This document shows positions 54,955 to 62,966 of a DNA stretch of 64,000 nt, one piece after another. Within the stretch, counting starts at the first letter, position 1. The number at the start of each line of letters is the position of its first letter. The position numbers and the translations under genes were made by a program. The notes beneath the pieces are model-generated. The model made no database searches and was not told the DNA's origin. It was given only the letters and a program-made list of their open reading frames with translations. The stretch is taken from assembly GCA_015063885.1 (NCBI GenBank), contig SVTH01000003.1, positions 143,377 through 207,376 of the forward strand, given 5' to 3'. This DNA is from Oscillospiraceae bacterium. Lineage in GTDB: Bacteria; Bacillota; Clostridia; Oscillospirales; CAG-382.

Positions 54955-55569
54955 TCAAGCGGGAAGAGACAGATATCCCGGACTAACGTCTTCTACGCCC
55001 TGCAGACGTGCAAGAGCAAACATCATTTCCTGCAGCCCCGAGGGTTCCACCCCAAGGTAACAATAGAGCTGTGAACTTCCGAAAAACTCAATTTTGCCAA
55101 GCTGAGAGTAGAACGGCAATGCTTCCAGCATCGCTCTTGCCTCTGCTTCCCCAATGCCGGTCTCAAATTCAATAAAAAGCTGACCTTCTTCGTGCATGAG
55201 AACAAGGGAATAGCGTATCGCCCGCCGCAATTCTTCATCGGTCATTTCGGAATAAGGTTTCTTAGTCCATGAAAGATCTAACGTATAAGTCCTCATCACC
55301 ATCATCCTCAACACCATATAATCCAATGCGTTGATATCGCCGTCCAAATTCAAATCTGCAGAATACAACAGAGAATCACGAAGAGAATAGGTTTTGAGAA
55401 CGTAACGCTTCAAAATCATGTAGTCAATGGAATTAACTCTCCCGTCAACATTCAGGTCCCCTAAGCTCTGGTTATAAACACCCACCACAGCCGAAGCGGG
55501 AAGGGCAACGGTGGGCAAAAGGAGTGCCACCGTAAGCAAGGTGAGAATCAAAGTTTTGGTTTTCATCAA
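54955..55569 (-). CDS. Small secreted protein: dockerin-like module + subtilase-propeptide-like C-terminus (copy 1)
   Basis: 204 residues counting a TTG start, or 203 from the ATG at 55566; GGAG is nine bases from the TTG and twelve from the ATG. A signal peptide ends ALPASA. Residues 35-95 are a type I dockerin-like pair of calcium loops with helices: LGDLNVDGRVNSIDYMILKR and ADLNLDGDINALDYMVLR. After a short linker, residues about 128-204 show a beta-alpha-beta pattern like I9/S8 propeptides: GQLFIEFETGIGEAEARAML, LYCYLGVEP, then LQEMMFALARLQGVEDVSPGY. This would be consistent with an inhibitor or foldase for a subtilase, tethered through the dockerin. Tandem paralogue of 55751-56383. Confidence 0.75.
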   Translation of the reverse strand: MMKTKTLILTLLTVALLLPTVALPASAVVGVYNQSLGDLNVDGRVNSIDYMILKRYVLKTYSLRDSLLYSADLNLDGDINALDYMVLRMMVMRTYTLDLSWTKKPYSEMTDEELRRAIRYSLVLMHEEGQLFIEFETGIGEAEARAMLEALPFYSQLGKIEFFGSSQLYCYLGVEPSGLQEMMFALARLQGVEDVSPGYLSLPA

Positions 55570-55628
55570 TAAGGAGGTCTCCTTTCATTTTTCTTCCCGA
55601 TTTATGATTAGGAAGGGTTTGCATTTAC

Positions 55629-55657
55629 AGTATACAAAAAACAGCTCTGTTTGTCAA
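55629..55657 (-). promoter_or_regulatory. Promoter of dockerin gene copy 1
   Basis: Minus strand TTGACA (55652-55657), 17-base spacer, TATACT (55629-55634). The leader from -10 to the start codon is nearly identical to that of copy 2. Confidence 0.8.
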
Positions 55658-55750
55658 TAAAAACCAACAGTGGAACCTCTTTTTTTGCCATTTACACAAA
55701 AAAGCAAACGCCCATGGGAGCGGCTTATTACACGGAGGCTTTTTGTTTCA

Positions 55751-56383
55751 TCAATCAAGAAAGGAGACTGCATTGACATATACACTTCTCACCGCGTCAC
55801 AGCGGCTGAGTGCGAAATACAGTTCCGGCAGCAGAGCCTCTTCCGTCTTCAGCGTCAACCAACAAAAATCGGGGTGGAAAATATCAACGTAGGTATACTG
55901 GTGGGAATTTTTCAAATCGGGAGACAAGCCCACGGATGCGAGCACCTCGCTGATGGTCTCCACATCCATTCCCTCGCGGAAGTTTACGATCAGTTCCCCT
56001 TCCACGCGGGCAAAGGACAAATCGTAATAAATGCTTTTCCACAGTTCTTCGTCGGTCAGCTCCTCGACGGGTTTGCCAAGCCAAGAGCGGTCCGGCTGAT
56101 AGGTCTTCATCACCATGCGCTTCAGCATCGCGTAGTCCAAAGCGTTCACTTTGCCGTCCAGAGTAATGTCCGCAGAGCAAACCAACTGTTCCGGCAAGTC
56201 GTAGAGCCTCATAACGTAACTCTTCAGAATGACGTAATCCAAGGAATTGACCTTTCTGTCTTCGTTAAGATCGCCCAAACTGCTTCCATAAGTAGAAGGC
56301 GCCGCCGAAGCAGGAAGGGCAACGGTGGGCAAAAGGAGTGCCACCGTAAGCAAGGTGAGAATCAAAGTTTTGGTTTTCATCAA
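55751..56383 (-). CDS. Small secreted protein: dockerin-like module + subtilase-propeptide-like C-terminus (copy 2)
   Basis: 210 residues from TTG (or from ATG at 56380). The first 27 residues match copy 1 exactly and the dockerin-like region is similar (LGDLNEDRKVNSLDYVILKS, ADITLDGKVNALDYAMLK), though one loop has Glu-Asp-Arg-Lys in place of Asp-Gly and may bind calcium less well. The C-terminal half reads GELIVNFREGMDVETISEVLASVGL, a WLTLKTEE strand and LPELYFALSRCDAVRSVYVN, again a propeptide/I9-like arrangement. The C-terminal halves have diverged much more than the signal and dockerin parts. The duplicated promoter and leader show a recent tandem duplication with diversification. Confidence 0.75.
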   Translation of the reverse strand: MMKTKTLILTLLTVALLLPTVALPASAAPSTYGSSLGDLNEDRKVNSLDYVILKSYVMRLYDLPEQLVCSADITLDGKVNALDYAMLKRMVMKTYQPDRSWLGKPVEELTDEELWKSIYYDLSFARVEGELIVNFREGMDVETISEVLASVGLSPDLKNSHQYTYVDIFHPDFCWLTLKTEEALLPELYFALSRCDAVRSVYVNAVSFLD

Positions 56384-56442
56384 TAAGGAGGTCTCCTTTC
56401 GTTTTTCTTCCCGATTTATGATTGGGAAGGATTTGCATTTAC

Positions 56443-56471
56443 AGTATACAGGATGCGGCGCAGGTTGTCAA
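56443..56471 (-). promoter_or_regulatory. Promoter of dockerin gene copy 2
   Basis: Minus strand TTGACA (56466-56471), 17-base spacer, TATACT (56443-56448). Confidence 0.8.
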
Positions 56472-56631
56472 CAAAAAATTACACTTCCGACGAAAATCCG
56501 TACAGATGCACAAAAACGAAAGTTCCGTTTGTCAAACACCAACAAAAAGCAAACACCCATGGAAGCTCACTGAAACTTCCATGGGCGTTTTGCTACTCAT
56601 TTGGAGTCTATGTCAATAAGAACTATCTGCG

Positions 56632-56784
56632 TTATGCGTCCTTTTTGCCGTCCTTGCAATGGCAGGTCTTACAGCCGCCGGGACAGCCAATGCATTTTTG
56701 GCCATTCTTCTTCGCTTTGATCAGATAAGCTATCGCACCGCCGAGGATAGCAACCAGAATGACGGTTACAATGATATTTTCCAT
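56632..56784 (-). CDS. FeoB-associated Cys-rich membrane protein
   Basis: 50 residues. One membrane helix (residues 3-22, IIVTVILVAILGGAIAYLI) followed by a short tail with five Cys: KCIGCPGGCKTCHCKDG. This matches the small Cys-rich partner often found after feoB in Clostridia. The ATG at 56784 lies just three bases from the feoB stop, so it belongs to the feo operon. It probably assists Fe2+ uptake, but its role is not established. Confidence 0.85.
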   Translation of the reverse strand: MENIIVTVILVAILGGAIAYLIKAKKNGQKCIGCPGGCKTCHCKDGKKDA

Positions 56785-56787
56785 CTT

Positions 56788-58824
56788 TTACACCGCCTTC
56801 TTTTGGGCTTTCTTGTTCTCGTACGCCAGCTTTGCCTTGGCGTTGGAATGGATGCCCAGGATCGTCACGATGCCGATGATAGCCACCACAGCAACGAGGC
56901 CTGCAACGAAGCCGTCGCCCACCTTACCAAGGGTGATGATCGTACCGATCTGGTACACCAGGTAGGAAAGTACGTAAGCGATGGAGAACTGCAACCCAAT
57001 GCCTGCGAACAGCCACTTTTTGCTCTTGATCTCGGAGTTCATGGCGCCGATGGCCGCGAAGCAGGGAGGAGTGAACAGGTTGAAGATCAGGTACGCCAGA
57101 CCTGCCGCGGCGGTGATGCCCAGCACAGCCTCGCCGTTACCGGTCTGCAACAGCTCGAAGTCCTCGTTCACCGCCAAGGCAGTAAAGACGGCACCCAAGG
57201 TACCCACCACTTCCTCCTTAGCGATGAAGCCGGTGACGGCCGCCGCCGCCAGCTGCCACATACCGAAGCCCAGGGGGATCAGAATGACGGCAATGGGAGA
57301 AGCGATGCTGTGAAGGATGGAGTCCACAGGCTCAACCTCGGAGAAGGTCCAGGAGTAGTTCAGCATGATGGTAACAACGGCGTTGCACACCAGGATGATG
57401 GTACCCGCCTTCACGATGTACGCCCAGCCCCGGGAGCACATGGACTTGAAGGCACTCCAGAAAGAGGGAATCTTGTATTCGGGAAGCTCGATGATGAAGA
57501 AGGATTTTCTGTACTTATAGCCGGAGATCCACTTCACCAGCAGAGCGCCGAAGAATACCAGCACCAAGCCCATGAAATACATTGCGGGAGCGATCCATGC
57601 GGATTCGGGGAAGAACAGACCTGCCAGCAGGGCGATCACGGGGATCTTAGCGCCGCAGGGGATGAAGGGAGCGAGCATTGCAGTGGCTCTGCGCTCACGC
57701 TCGTCACGGATGGTACGGCAAGCCATCACGCCGGGGATGGCACAGCCGGTGCCGATGACCAGAGGGATGACGGACTTACCGGAAAGACCCACTCTCTTGA
57801 AGATGGGATCCAGCACCACGGAAACACGGGCCATATAGCCGCAATCCTCCAGCAGTGCCAGCAGGAAGTACATCACCATGACCAGGGGCAGAAAGCCTAC
57901 TACGGCACCCACGCCGCCGATGATACCGTCGATGATGATGGTCTGCAGAATGGGAGCGGTGTTTTCCAGCATTCCGCCCACCCATTCACCGAACATTTCG
58001 ATGAAGGTGACCAGACCGGGGATGGCAAGCTCGTTGTCTGCGCCTTCGTTAAAGACGTAGCCCTCTGCCAGCCAAACGCCGGGGCCTACCTGGGAGATCC
58101 AGAACACCAGCCACATCACCACCGCAAACAGGGGGATGCCCACCCATTTGTTGGTGAGGACGGCGTCGATCTTGTCCTGGGAGTTTTTATCCTTGGAGCG
58201 CACCTTGCGGGTCTCCACCTTGGAAACGATGTCGTTGACGAAGGCGAAACGCTTTCTGTCCGCCTGCTCCACAGTTTTCTTGTCGGTGAGGTCGATATCC
58301 CCCTGTTCGTAGGGAGCAGTCTGCCCCTTGCCAACCTGAGCAAGAGCGGCCTTGACCACCTCGGCCAAACCGTCTGCAGAGGTGGAAACGGTATCCACCA
58401 CGGGACAGCCCAGCTTTTCGGAAAGAGCTTTGGAATCGATCTTATTGTCCTTTTTCTTGTTCACGTCCGCCTTGTTCAAGGCCACCACCACGGGGATGCC
58501 CAGCTCCAGAAGCTGGGTGGTAAAGAACAAGCTGCGGCTCAGATTGGTGGCGTCCACGATGTTGATGATCACGTCGGGATTCTCGTTCTTTACGTACTCG
58601 CTGGTAACACTTTCCTCGGAGGTGAAGGGGGACATGGAGTAGGCACCGGGAAGGTCCACCGCGATCAGGTTCTCTACCCCGCCGCAATAGCTCTTCTTAA
58701 TGGGATGCTCCTTCTTTTCAACGGTCACGCCTGCCCAGTTACCTACCTTCTCACTTTGTCCTGTGAGGGCATTGTACATGGTGGTCTTACCGCTGTTGGG
58801 GTTGCCGGTCAATGCGATTCTCAT
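56788..58824 (-). CDS. feoB: Ferrous iron transporter FeoB
   Basis: 678 residues. N-terminal GTPase: G1 GNPNSGKTT (residues 7-15), NWAGVTVEKKE, G3 DLPGAYSM, G4 NKAD; then a GDI-like helical spacer and a membrane domain with the family's Cys motifs GTGCAIPGVMACRT and PFIPCGAKIPV and FTPPCFAAIGAM. It takes up Fe2+ across the cytoplasmic membrane under anaerobic conditions. GGAGAAG precedes the ATG. Second gene of the operon after feoA. Confidence 0.95.
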   Translation of the reverse strand: MRIALTGNPNSGKTTMYNALTGQSEKVGNWAGVTVEKKEHPIKKSYCGGVENLIAVDLPGAYSMSPFTSEESVTSEYVKNENPDVIINIVDATNLSRSLFFTTQLLELGIPVVVALNKADVNKKKDNKIDSKALSEKLGCPVVDTVSTSADGLAEVVKAALAQVGKGQTAPYEQGDIDLTDKKTVEQADRKRFAFVNDIVSKVETRKVRSKDKNSQDKIDAVLTNKWVGIPLFAVVMWLVFWISQVGPGVWLAEGYVFNEGADNELAIPGLVTFIEMFGEWVGGMLENTAPILQTIIIDGIIGGVGAVVGFLPLVMVMYFLLALLEDCGYMARVSVVLDPIFKRVGLSGKSVIPLVIGTGCAIPGVMACRTIRDERERRATAMLAPFIPCGAKIPVIALLAGLFFPESAWIAPAMYFMGLVLVFFGALLVKWISGYKYRKSFFIIELPEYKIPSFWSAFKSMCSRGWAYIVKAGTIILVCNAVVTIMLNYSWTFSEVEPVDSILHSIASPIAVILIPLGFGMWQLAAAAVTGFIAKEEVVGTLGAVFTALAVNEDFELLQTGNGEAVLGITAAAGLAYLIFNLFTPPCFAAIGAMNSEIKSKKWLFAGIGLQFSIAYVLSYLVYQIGTIITLGKVGDGFVAGLVAVVAIIGIVTILGIHSNAKAKLAYENKKAQKKAV

Positions 58825-58842
58825 ACTTGCTTCTCCTTGCTG

Positions 58843-58858
58843 GTTAGTCTCCGCTAAC
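58843..58858 (-). promoter_or_regulatory. Operator-like dyad upstream of feoB
   Basis: GTTAGTCTCCGCTAAC, in the feoA-feoB gap. On the minus strand it reads GTTAGCGGAGACTAAC, identical at 14 of 16 positions to the dyad in the feoA promoter. Confidence 0.55.
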
Positions 58859-58898
58859 TGTTCTGTAAAAAGGAAAGGGCAAAGCCCTGCTTCCGTTT

Positions 58899-59117
58899 CT
58901 ACCCTTCAATAATAATGGCTTGCGCCAACTGGGTATCGATGTTGTATCTGCCGTCCTTGACAGCGATCACACACCCGTGCTTGCGGTGGGCGATCACCGT
59001 AACAGGCTCCCCGCTGTAACAGCCTAAAGAGAACAAGAAGGCATCCAGCTCCTCATCATCGGTGTCGATACGGGAGACGACGTATTCTTTTCCTTCTTCT
59101 GCGTGGGTCAAGTTCAT
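58899..59117 (-). CDS. feoA: Ferrous iron transport protein FeoA
   Basis: 72 residues, a small SH3-like barrel typical of FeoA: GKEYVVSRIDTDDEELDAFLFSLGCYSGEPVTVIAHRK pattern and the end VKDGRYNIDTQLAQAI, where family members have the AxxI/V terminal helix. It is a cytoplasmic partner of FeoB. First gene of the operon feoA-feoB-Cys-rich. Confidence 0.92.
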   Translation of the reverse strand: MNLTHAEEGKEYVVSRIDTDDEELDAFLFSLGCYSGEPVTVIAHRKHGCVIAVKDGRYNIDTQLAQAIIIEG

Positions 59118-59146
59118 AAGGTCACCTTCTATGGCGGGTAATGGGC

Positions 59147-59162
59147 GTTAGCCTCTGCTAAC
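59147..59162 (-). promoter_or_regulatory. Operator-like dyad in the feoA promoter
   Basis: Minus strand GTTAGC-AGAG-GCTAAC, overlapping the expected transcription start. The TTAG/CTAA half-sites resemble DtxR/IdeR-type metal-regulator boxes, suggesting iron-dependent repression. Confidence 0.6.
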
Positions 59163-59170
59163 CACGTGAT

Positions 59171-59199
59171 ATATTAGCACGAAGACGGCGGTTTGTCAA
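59171..59199 (-). promoter_or_regulatory. Promoter of the feo operon
   Basis: Minus strand TTGACA (59194-59199), 17-base spacer, TAATAT (59171-59176). Confidence 0.8.
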
Positions 59200-59249
59200 G
59201 GGGTTTTGCAGAAAAAATTCAAAAAGTTTTGGGCAAAAAGGAGGACGTT

Positions 59250-59804
59250 TTACCGCCCTCCCATGGTCTCCCGCTTCAAGACGTATTCGCACACGTCCTT
59301 TCCGTGCTTTTCCGAGTTGTAAGAACGAAGGAAGGTGAAACCGCACTTTTCGATGACCCGCTTGGACTGTTCATTCCCCCGGAAATGCCCCACGGTGAGA
59401 AGCTCCGCCCCCAGCTCTTCAAAGCAATAGCGGATCACTTCCTTTACCGCCTCGGGCATGAGGCCCTTGCCCCAAAAATCCTTGGCCAGCACGTAGCCGA
59501 TCTCCTTGCTCCTGAGCAATTCGTAGGGCGTTCCCGCCGTAGAGGAAACGTGGAGCCCCAGGGAGCCGATCACCCTGCCGCTTTCCTTATGTACCAATGC
59601 AAACACGTTCTTTTCTTCCAGAAACATCCCCAGCACGCGGTAGGTATCCGCCATGCTTTCGTGATGCTTCCAGCCCGCCATCTCCCCTACCCCGGGCACG
59701 GAGGCGTAAGTGTAAAAATCCGCCGCATCCGCCTCGCGGAATCCCCGCAACAGCAGCCGAGGCGTTTCCAAGGTGACCTTGGTGACGTCAAATTGAATGT
59801 CCAT
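59250..59804 (-). CDS. GNAT family N-acetyltransferase (RimJ/RimL-like)
   Basis: 184 residues from the ATG at 59804, with AAAGGAGAG upstream. RimJ/RimL pattern: LETPRLLLRGFREADAADFY, VIGSLGLH, IGYVLAKDFWGKGLMPEAVKEVI (acetyl-CoA pyrophosphate loop), NEQSKRVIEKCGF. It transfers an acetyl group to an amine of a protein or small molecule. It follows a 29-codon ORF and a terminator hairpin on the same strand, so expression may be controlled by attenuation. Confidence 0.88.
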   Translation of the reverse strand: MDIQFDVTKVTLETPRLLLRGFREADAADFYTYASVPGVGEMAGWKHHESMADTYRVLGMFLEEKNVFALVHKESGRVIGSLGLHVSSTAGTPYELLRSKEIGYVLAKDFWGKGLMPEAVKEVIRYCFEELGAELLTVGHFRGNEQSKRVIEKCGFTFLRSYNSEKHGKDVCEYVLKRETMGGR

Positions 59805-59825
59805 GTTTTTACTCTCCTTTCGAAA

Positions 59826-59860
59826 GAAAAAGCAGTGTGAAGAACCCTTCCTCACACTGC
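59826..59860 (-). terminator. Terminator/attenuator between the 29-codon ORF and the acetyltransferase gene
   Basis: Minus strand GCAGTGTGA-GGAAGGGTTCT-TCACACTGC followed by TTTTTC. It ends only 22 bases before the acetyltransferase start. Confidence 0.8.
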
Positions 59861-59889
59861 CGTTTTTTGGAAAAATACGTTTAATTTCC

Positions 59890-59979
59890 TCAAAAAAGGT
59901 ACGACAACGTGAGCCCGTAAGCGTTCTCACCCGCTACGTGCTTAGGACCGAAGGATCCATTGCGTCTCACGAAAGTCAT
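59890..59979 (-). CDS. 29-residue small protein or leader peptide
   Basis: ATG at 59979, AAAGGAG six to ten bases upstream, stop at 59890. The product starts MTFVRRNGSFG, continues KHVAGENAYG and ends LTLSYLF. It is basic at the front and hydrophobic at the end, with no signal peptide. It has a consensus promoter 35 bases upstream and an intrinsic terminator 30 bases downstream, so it is very likely transcribed and translated. It may be a free-standing microprotein, or a leader peptide whose translation controls read-through into the acetyltransferase gene. Not a family I recognise. Confidence 0.6.
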   Translation of the reverse strand: MTFVRRNGSFGPKHVAGENAYGLTLSYLF

Positions 59980-60013
59980 TGCCGTTTCTCCTTTTCTTTG
60001 AAAATATGGGTGG

Positions 60014-60042
60014 AGTATATCACAGATCGTCGGGTTTGTCAA
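60014..60042 (-). promoter_or_regulatory. Promoter of the 29-codon ORF
   Basis: Minus strand TTGACA (60037-60042), 17-base spacer, TATACT (60014-60019). Confidence 0.85.
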
Positions 60043-60099
60043 GAGGTGAGGTTGCACAAGCAGGTGAAAAAAGCCTTTCGTAGACAAAAACCGTTGCCT

Positions 60100-60305
60100 T
60101 AGGTTTCGGGCTGCCGTGGACGTCAGCCCCTACAAACCCGAATTAAGAAAGTCTAAAAAGCAACCGAAGCTCCCGCATAAGGGAATGGAAAAAATTGTTT
60201 TACGCCCTTCCCCCCCTTACGTGAAAGTATAGCATGATTTTAACCAATGCATCATGCGTGCTTGTAGGGGGCGACGTCTCACCGCCTCGGGCGGTATCGG
60301 CGCCC
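60100..60305. repeat. Intergenic stretch with two related inverted elements
   Basis: GGGCTGCCGTGGACGTCAGCCCCTACA (60108-60134) and TGTAGGGGGCGACGTC with CGGGCGGTATCGGCGCCC (60263-60305) resemble dispersed CCCCTACA-type intergenic repeats in opposite orientation. Between them I see no gene. Confidence 0.4.
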
Positions 60306-60328
60306 TGCCGTGCGTCGAAATGTGCTGT

Positions 60329-61465
60329 TCACTCCTCCAGGATCTGCTCGGGGGACAGGCAGGATTCCAACAGCTCTATCAGGGCGGGGTTACAGGTCAC
60401 GAGGACGTCTTCGTTCTTCCAAAGGGAATCAAAATCGTCTTTGCGGGGGAAATAAACACTGCTGTACAAAACCAGGCACGTCTTTTCACGTAAATCAACC
60501 TCGCCAAACTCCACTATGTATTTTCTTCGCACTGCTTTCAAGCTCGAAAACCGCAAGGTCTGCAACAGCTTTCCGCCGTGGGAATAGACGGAAACACCGG
60601 TCTCGTCTGCGACGGCATAGCGATAAAGCCTTATCTGTGTGTAATACAAGCCGGCGACCACCAAGCCCAAAAGAAAGCTCATCCCTCCCAATGCCAAGAA
60701 CGGAAGATCTATCACGGCAAACGCGGACACGACTGCTCCGATAACTAAACACACCACAGACATCCAAAAGTAGAACCGCTCTTCGCTGTGGTATATACCC
60801 TTATACAGCAAGGACAACGGTTTCCCAAACTGCTCCCGCATAGGTTCTCGAGGAGTCTCACGCTTTTCATCGACAACGGACACGCCGTTGCGTCTCAAAA
60901 ATACGGCCCATTGCTCCCGAATGGCATTGATGGCCTTTGGGTTATGGATCACCATGGCATCCTCGTGCTTCTGCAAAGCTCCGTAGGCAGGAAGAAGGCT
61001 GGATTCGTTTATGCAATCCTCAAATACCGCCTCGTTGCGGTACAAGACCAAACATTCCAAGGCAGTCATAGATCCGTAGCGGCCTTTTCTCGCCGTATGA
61101 AGAACCGTATCGATCTCCACCATTTTTCTGTGGCATTCCACAAATCTCAAGGCGCGGACAAACTCCCCCTTATAGTCGTACAGGTTGACCCATTCGGAAT
61201 CGACGAAAACGGTGCACAGGAAGTTCTTTCGGTATTGATAACGGCCGTAAAACCAAAGAAACACGAAAAGCAACGAACAACCGCCGAAAATAGAGCCGAA
61301 AATAGCAAGATCTTCTCCCTGCAGATCCCCAAAATACCAAAAACAGAACAGCGTGCCCAAACAAAAAAGAACACCCAGCCAAGCAAAGAAATCTGCCATG
61401 CGGTTCATTTTGCGCCTGACCTCCAGAAAGTTCTCACCGAACACCTCATATCTCGACATGGACAT
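60329..61465 (-). CDS. Membrane protein of unknown function
   Basis: 378 residues from the ATG at 61465, with GGAGG seven bases upstream. Two pairs of membrane helices (about residues 25-65, FFAWLGVLFCLGTLFCFWYF and IFGSIFGGCSLLFVFLWFY; about 230-280, FWMSVVCLVIGAVVSAFAVI and GMSFLLGLVVAGLYY) each precede a similar soluble domain (VFVDSEWVNLYDYKGEFVRALRF and VADETGVSVYSHGGKLLQTLRFSSL; each later has VLYRNEAVF or VLYSSVYFP). So it is an internal duplication, like YcxB-type proteins. Function unknown. Confidence 0.7.
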   Translation of the reverse strand: MSMSRYEVFGENFLEVRRKMNRMADFFAWLGVLFCLGTLFCFWYFGDLQGEDLAIFGSIFGGCSLLFVFLWFYGRYQYRKNFLCTVFVDSEWVNLYDYKGEFVRALRFVECHRKMVEIDTVLHTARKGRYGSMTALECLVLYRNEAVFEDCINESSLLPAYGALQKHEDAMVIHNPKAINAIREQWAVFLRRNGVSVVDEKRETPREPMREQFGKPLSLLYKGIYHSEERFYFWMSVVCLVIGAVVSAFAVIDLPFLALGGMSFLLGLVVAGLYYTQIRLYRYAVADETGVSVYSHGGKLLQTLRFSSLKAVRRKYIVEFGEVDLREKTCLVLYSSVYFPRKDDFDSLWKNEDVLVTCNPALIELLESCLSPEQILEE

Positions 61466-61485
61466 ATTTCCACCTCCTTGCTTAC

Positions 61486-61514
61486 AGTATACCACGCAAT
61501 CATGCGATTGTCAA
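61486..61514 (-). promoter_or_regulatory. Promoter of gene 60329-61465
   Basis: Minus strand TTGACA (61509-61514), 17-base spacer, TATACT (61486-61491). Confidence 0.85.
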
Positions 61515-61614
61515 TAGCAGGTTGCAGATTTCTTCGCAAAAACAGCCGCAAGAATACGGCTGTAGGGATGACTTTCCGATCTGCGGAAGCATATTCTGAA
61601 AGAGAGGTGATTTC

Positions 61615-62061
61615 ATGAGTATTTTTCCCGCAAAGCCCGCCGCGGTAGCCATTGTGCGGGGCGGGGCTTCCGTGCCCAAGCTCCACGGCGAGGTGCGGTT
61701 TTACCATGCAAGGCAGGGCGTTCTGGTGGTGGCCAAGGTCTCCAACCTGCCCAAGGGGAACAGTGCGGGGTTCTTTGGGTTCCATATCCACGAAGGGACG
61801 GCTTGCGGCGGAGAGGGCTTCGAGGACACGGGCAGTCACTACTCCCCTACTCCCTCTCCCCATCCCATGCACGCAGGGGATCTGCCCCCGCTGTTGAGCG
61901 TCAACGGCCAGGCATACCTGGCGGTGCAGACGGACCGTTTCACCGTGGAGGAGATCATCGGGCGCACGGTGGTGATCCACGACAAGGCGGACGACTTCAC
62001 GTCACAGCCTGCGGGCAATGCGGGAACGAAGATCGCCTGCGGGGTGATCCGAAAGGTGTGA
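61615..62061 (+). CDS. Cu/Zn superoxide dismutase family protein
   Basis: 148 residues, no signal peptide. SOD_Cu fold with ligands in the expected order: His57 and His59 (GFHIHE), His75 (GSHYSP), His83 and His86 with Asp89 (PHPMHAGDLP), His122 (VVIHDKADD), and the disulphide pair Cys64/Cys142 (AGNAGTKIACGVI). The usual active-site Arg before the last Cys is Lys139 here. A cytoplasmic location and this substitution leave true SOD activity open; a metal-binding role is possible. AGAGAGGTG precedes the ATG. It ends one base before the stop of the convergent tepA-like gene, without a visible terminator between. Confidence 0.85.
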   Translation: MSIFPAKPAAVAIVRGGASVPKLHGEVRFYHARQGVLVVAKVSNLPKGNSAGFFGFHIHEGTACGGEGFEDTGSHYSPTPSPHPMHAGDLPPLLSVNGQAYLAVQTDRFTVEEIIGRTVVIHDKADDFTSQPAGNAGTKIACGVIRKV

Positions 62062-62763
62062 TCATCCCTTCCGCCGGGCAATCATTTCCTTCAGCGCCGC
62101 CAGAGCCTCCCCCAAGCCTCCCACGGCGTCGATGAGGCCCAGCTCCACCGCCTCGTTGCCGTCCACCACGGTGCCGATGTCGGTGGTCATCTCGTCGGTG
62201 CGGGTCATCAGCTCCTTCAGCTTGTCCGCCTTTGCGCGGGAGTTGCGGACGATGAAATCGATGATCCGATCCTGCATTTTGGCAAAGGTGGCGAAGGTCT
62301 GGGGCACCCCGATCACCAGCCCGTTCATCCGCACGGGGTGCAAAGTCATGGTGGCGCTGGGAACGATGAAGGACTTGTTTGCGGAAACCGCCAAGGGCAC
62401 GCCGATGGAGTGTCCCCCGCCCAAAACCAGGGAGACGGTGGGCTTCTTCATTCCGGAGATCAGCTCTGCGATGGCAAGCCCCGCCTCCACGTCCCCGCCC
62501 ACGGTGTTGAGAAGAAGCAACAGCCCTTCGATCTCGTCACTTTCCTCCACCGCCACCAAGGTGGGAATGCATTGCTCGTATTTGGTGGACTTGGTGTCCG
62601 GGGAGGCGGCGTAGTGTCCCTCCACCTGCCCCGCGATGATCAGGGCGTGGATGCTCCCCCGCTTGCCGTGGGTGGTGATGCTCCCGGAGCGTTCAATGTC
62701 CTCGGCCTTGACTTCCGGCTGGGTGTTTACGTCCGCCTCGTCGGGACGGTTTTGTTCGGTCAT
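62062..62763 (-). CDS. ClpP/TepA-family serine protease (translocation-enhancing protein type)
   Basis: 233 residues from the ATG at 62763, AGGAGG upstream; a longer frame to 63000 runs through repeats and is rejected. ClpP-crotonase fold: IHALIIAGQVEGHY, LLLLLNTVGGDVEAGLAIAELI, nucleophile Ser119 in GGGHSIGVPLA, and His142 in TLHPVRMNG. Bacillus TepA supports protein export and spore function. Cytoplasmic, single gene. Confidence 0.85.
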   Translation of the reverse strand: MTEQNRPDEADVNTQPEVKAEDIERSGSITTHGKRGSIHALIIAGQVEGHYAASPDTKSTKYEQCIPTLVAVEESDEIEGLLLLLNTVGGDVEAGLAIAELISGMKKPTVSLVLGGGHSIGVPLAVSANKSFIVPSATMTLHPVRMNGLVIGVPQTFATFAKMQDRIIDFIVRNSRAKADKLKELMTRTDEMTTDIGTVVDGNEAVELGLIDAVGGLGEALAALKEMIARRKG

Positions 62764-62966
62764 AAGCGTTCCTCCTGCGAAAGATATTTTGATAGGAGTA
62801 TTGCCCCAAATTCCCCCGCAGAGACAAAAAGAAAAAACTTTTGGGAAAACCCTTGCGTATTTCTCTTTTCCGTGGTATAATAACGGAAATTGATAAACAA
62901 AGATATCGAAGGGTTCATAGAGGCGCAGTTCGAATGCGGCTCGGATCTGCGCTTGGGCTATGCTTA

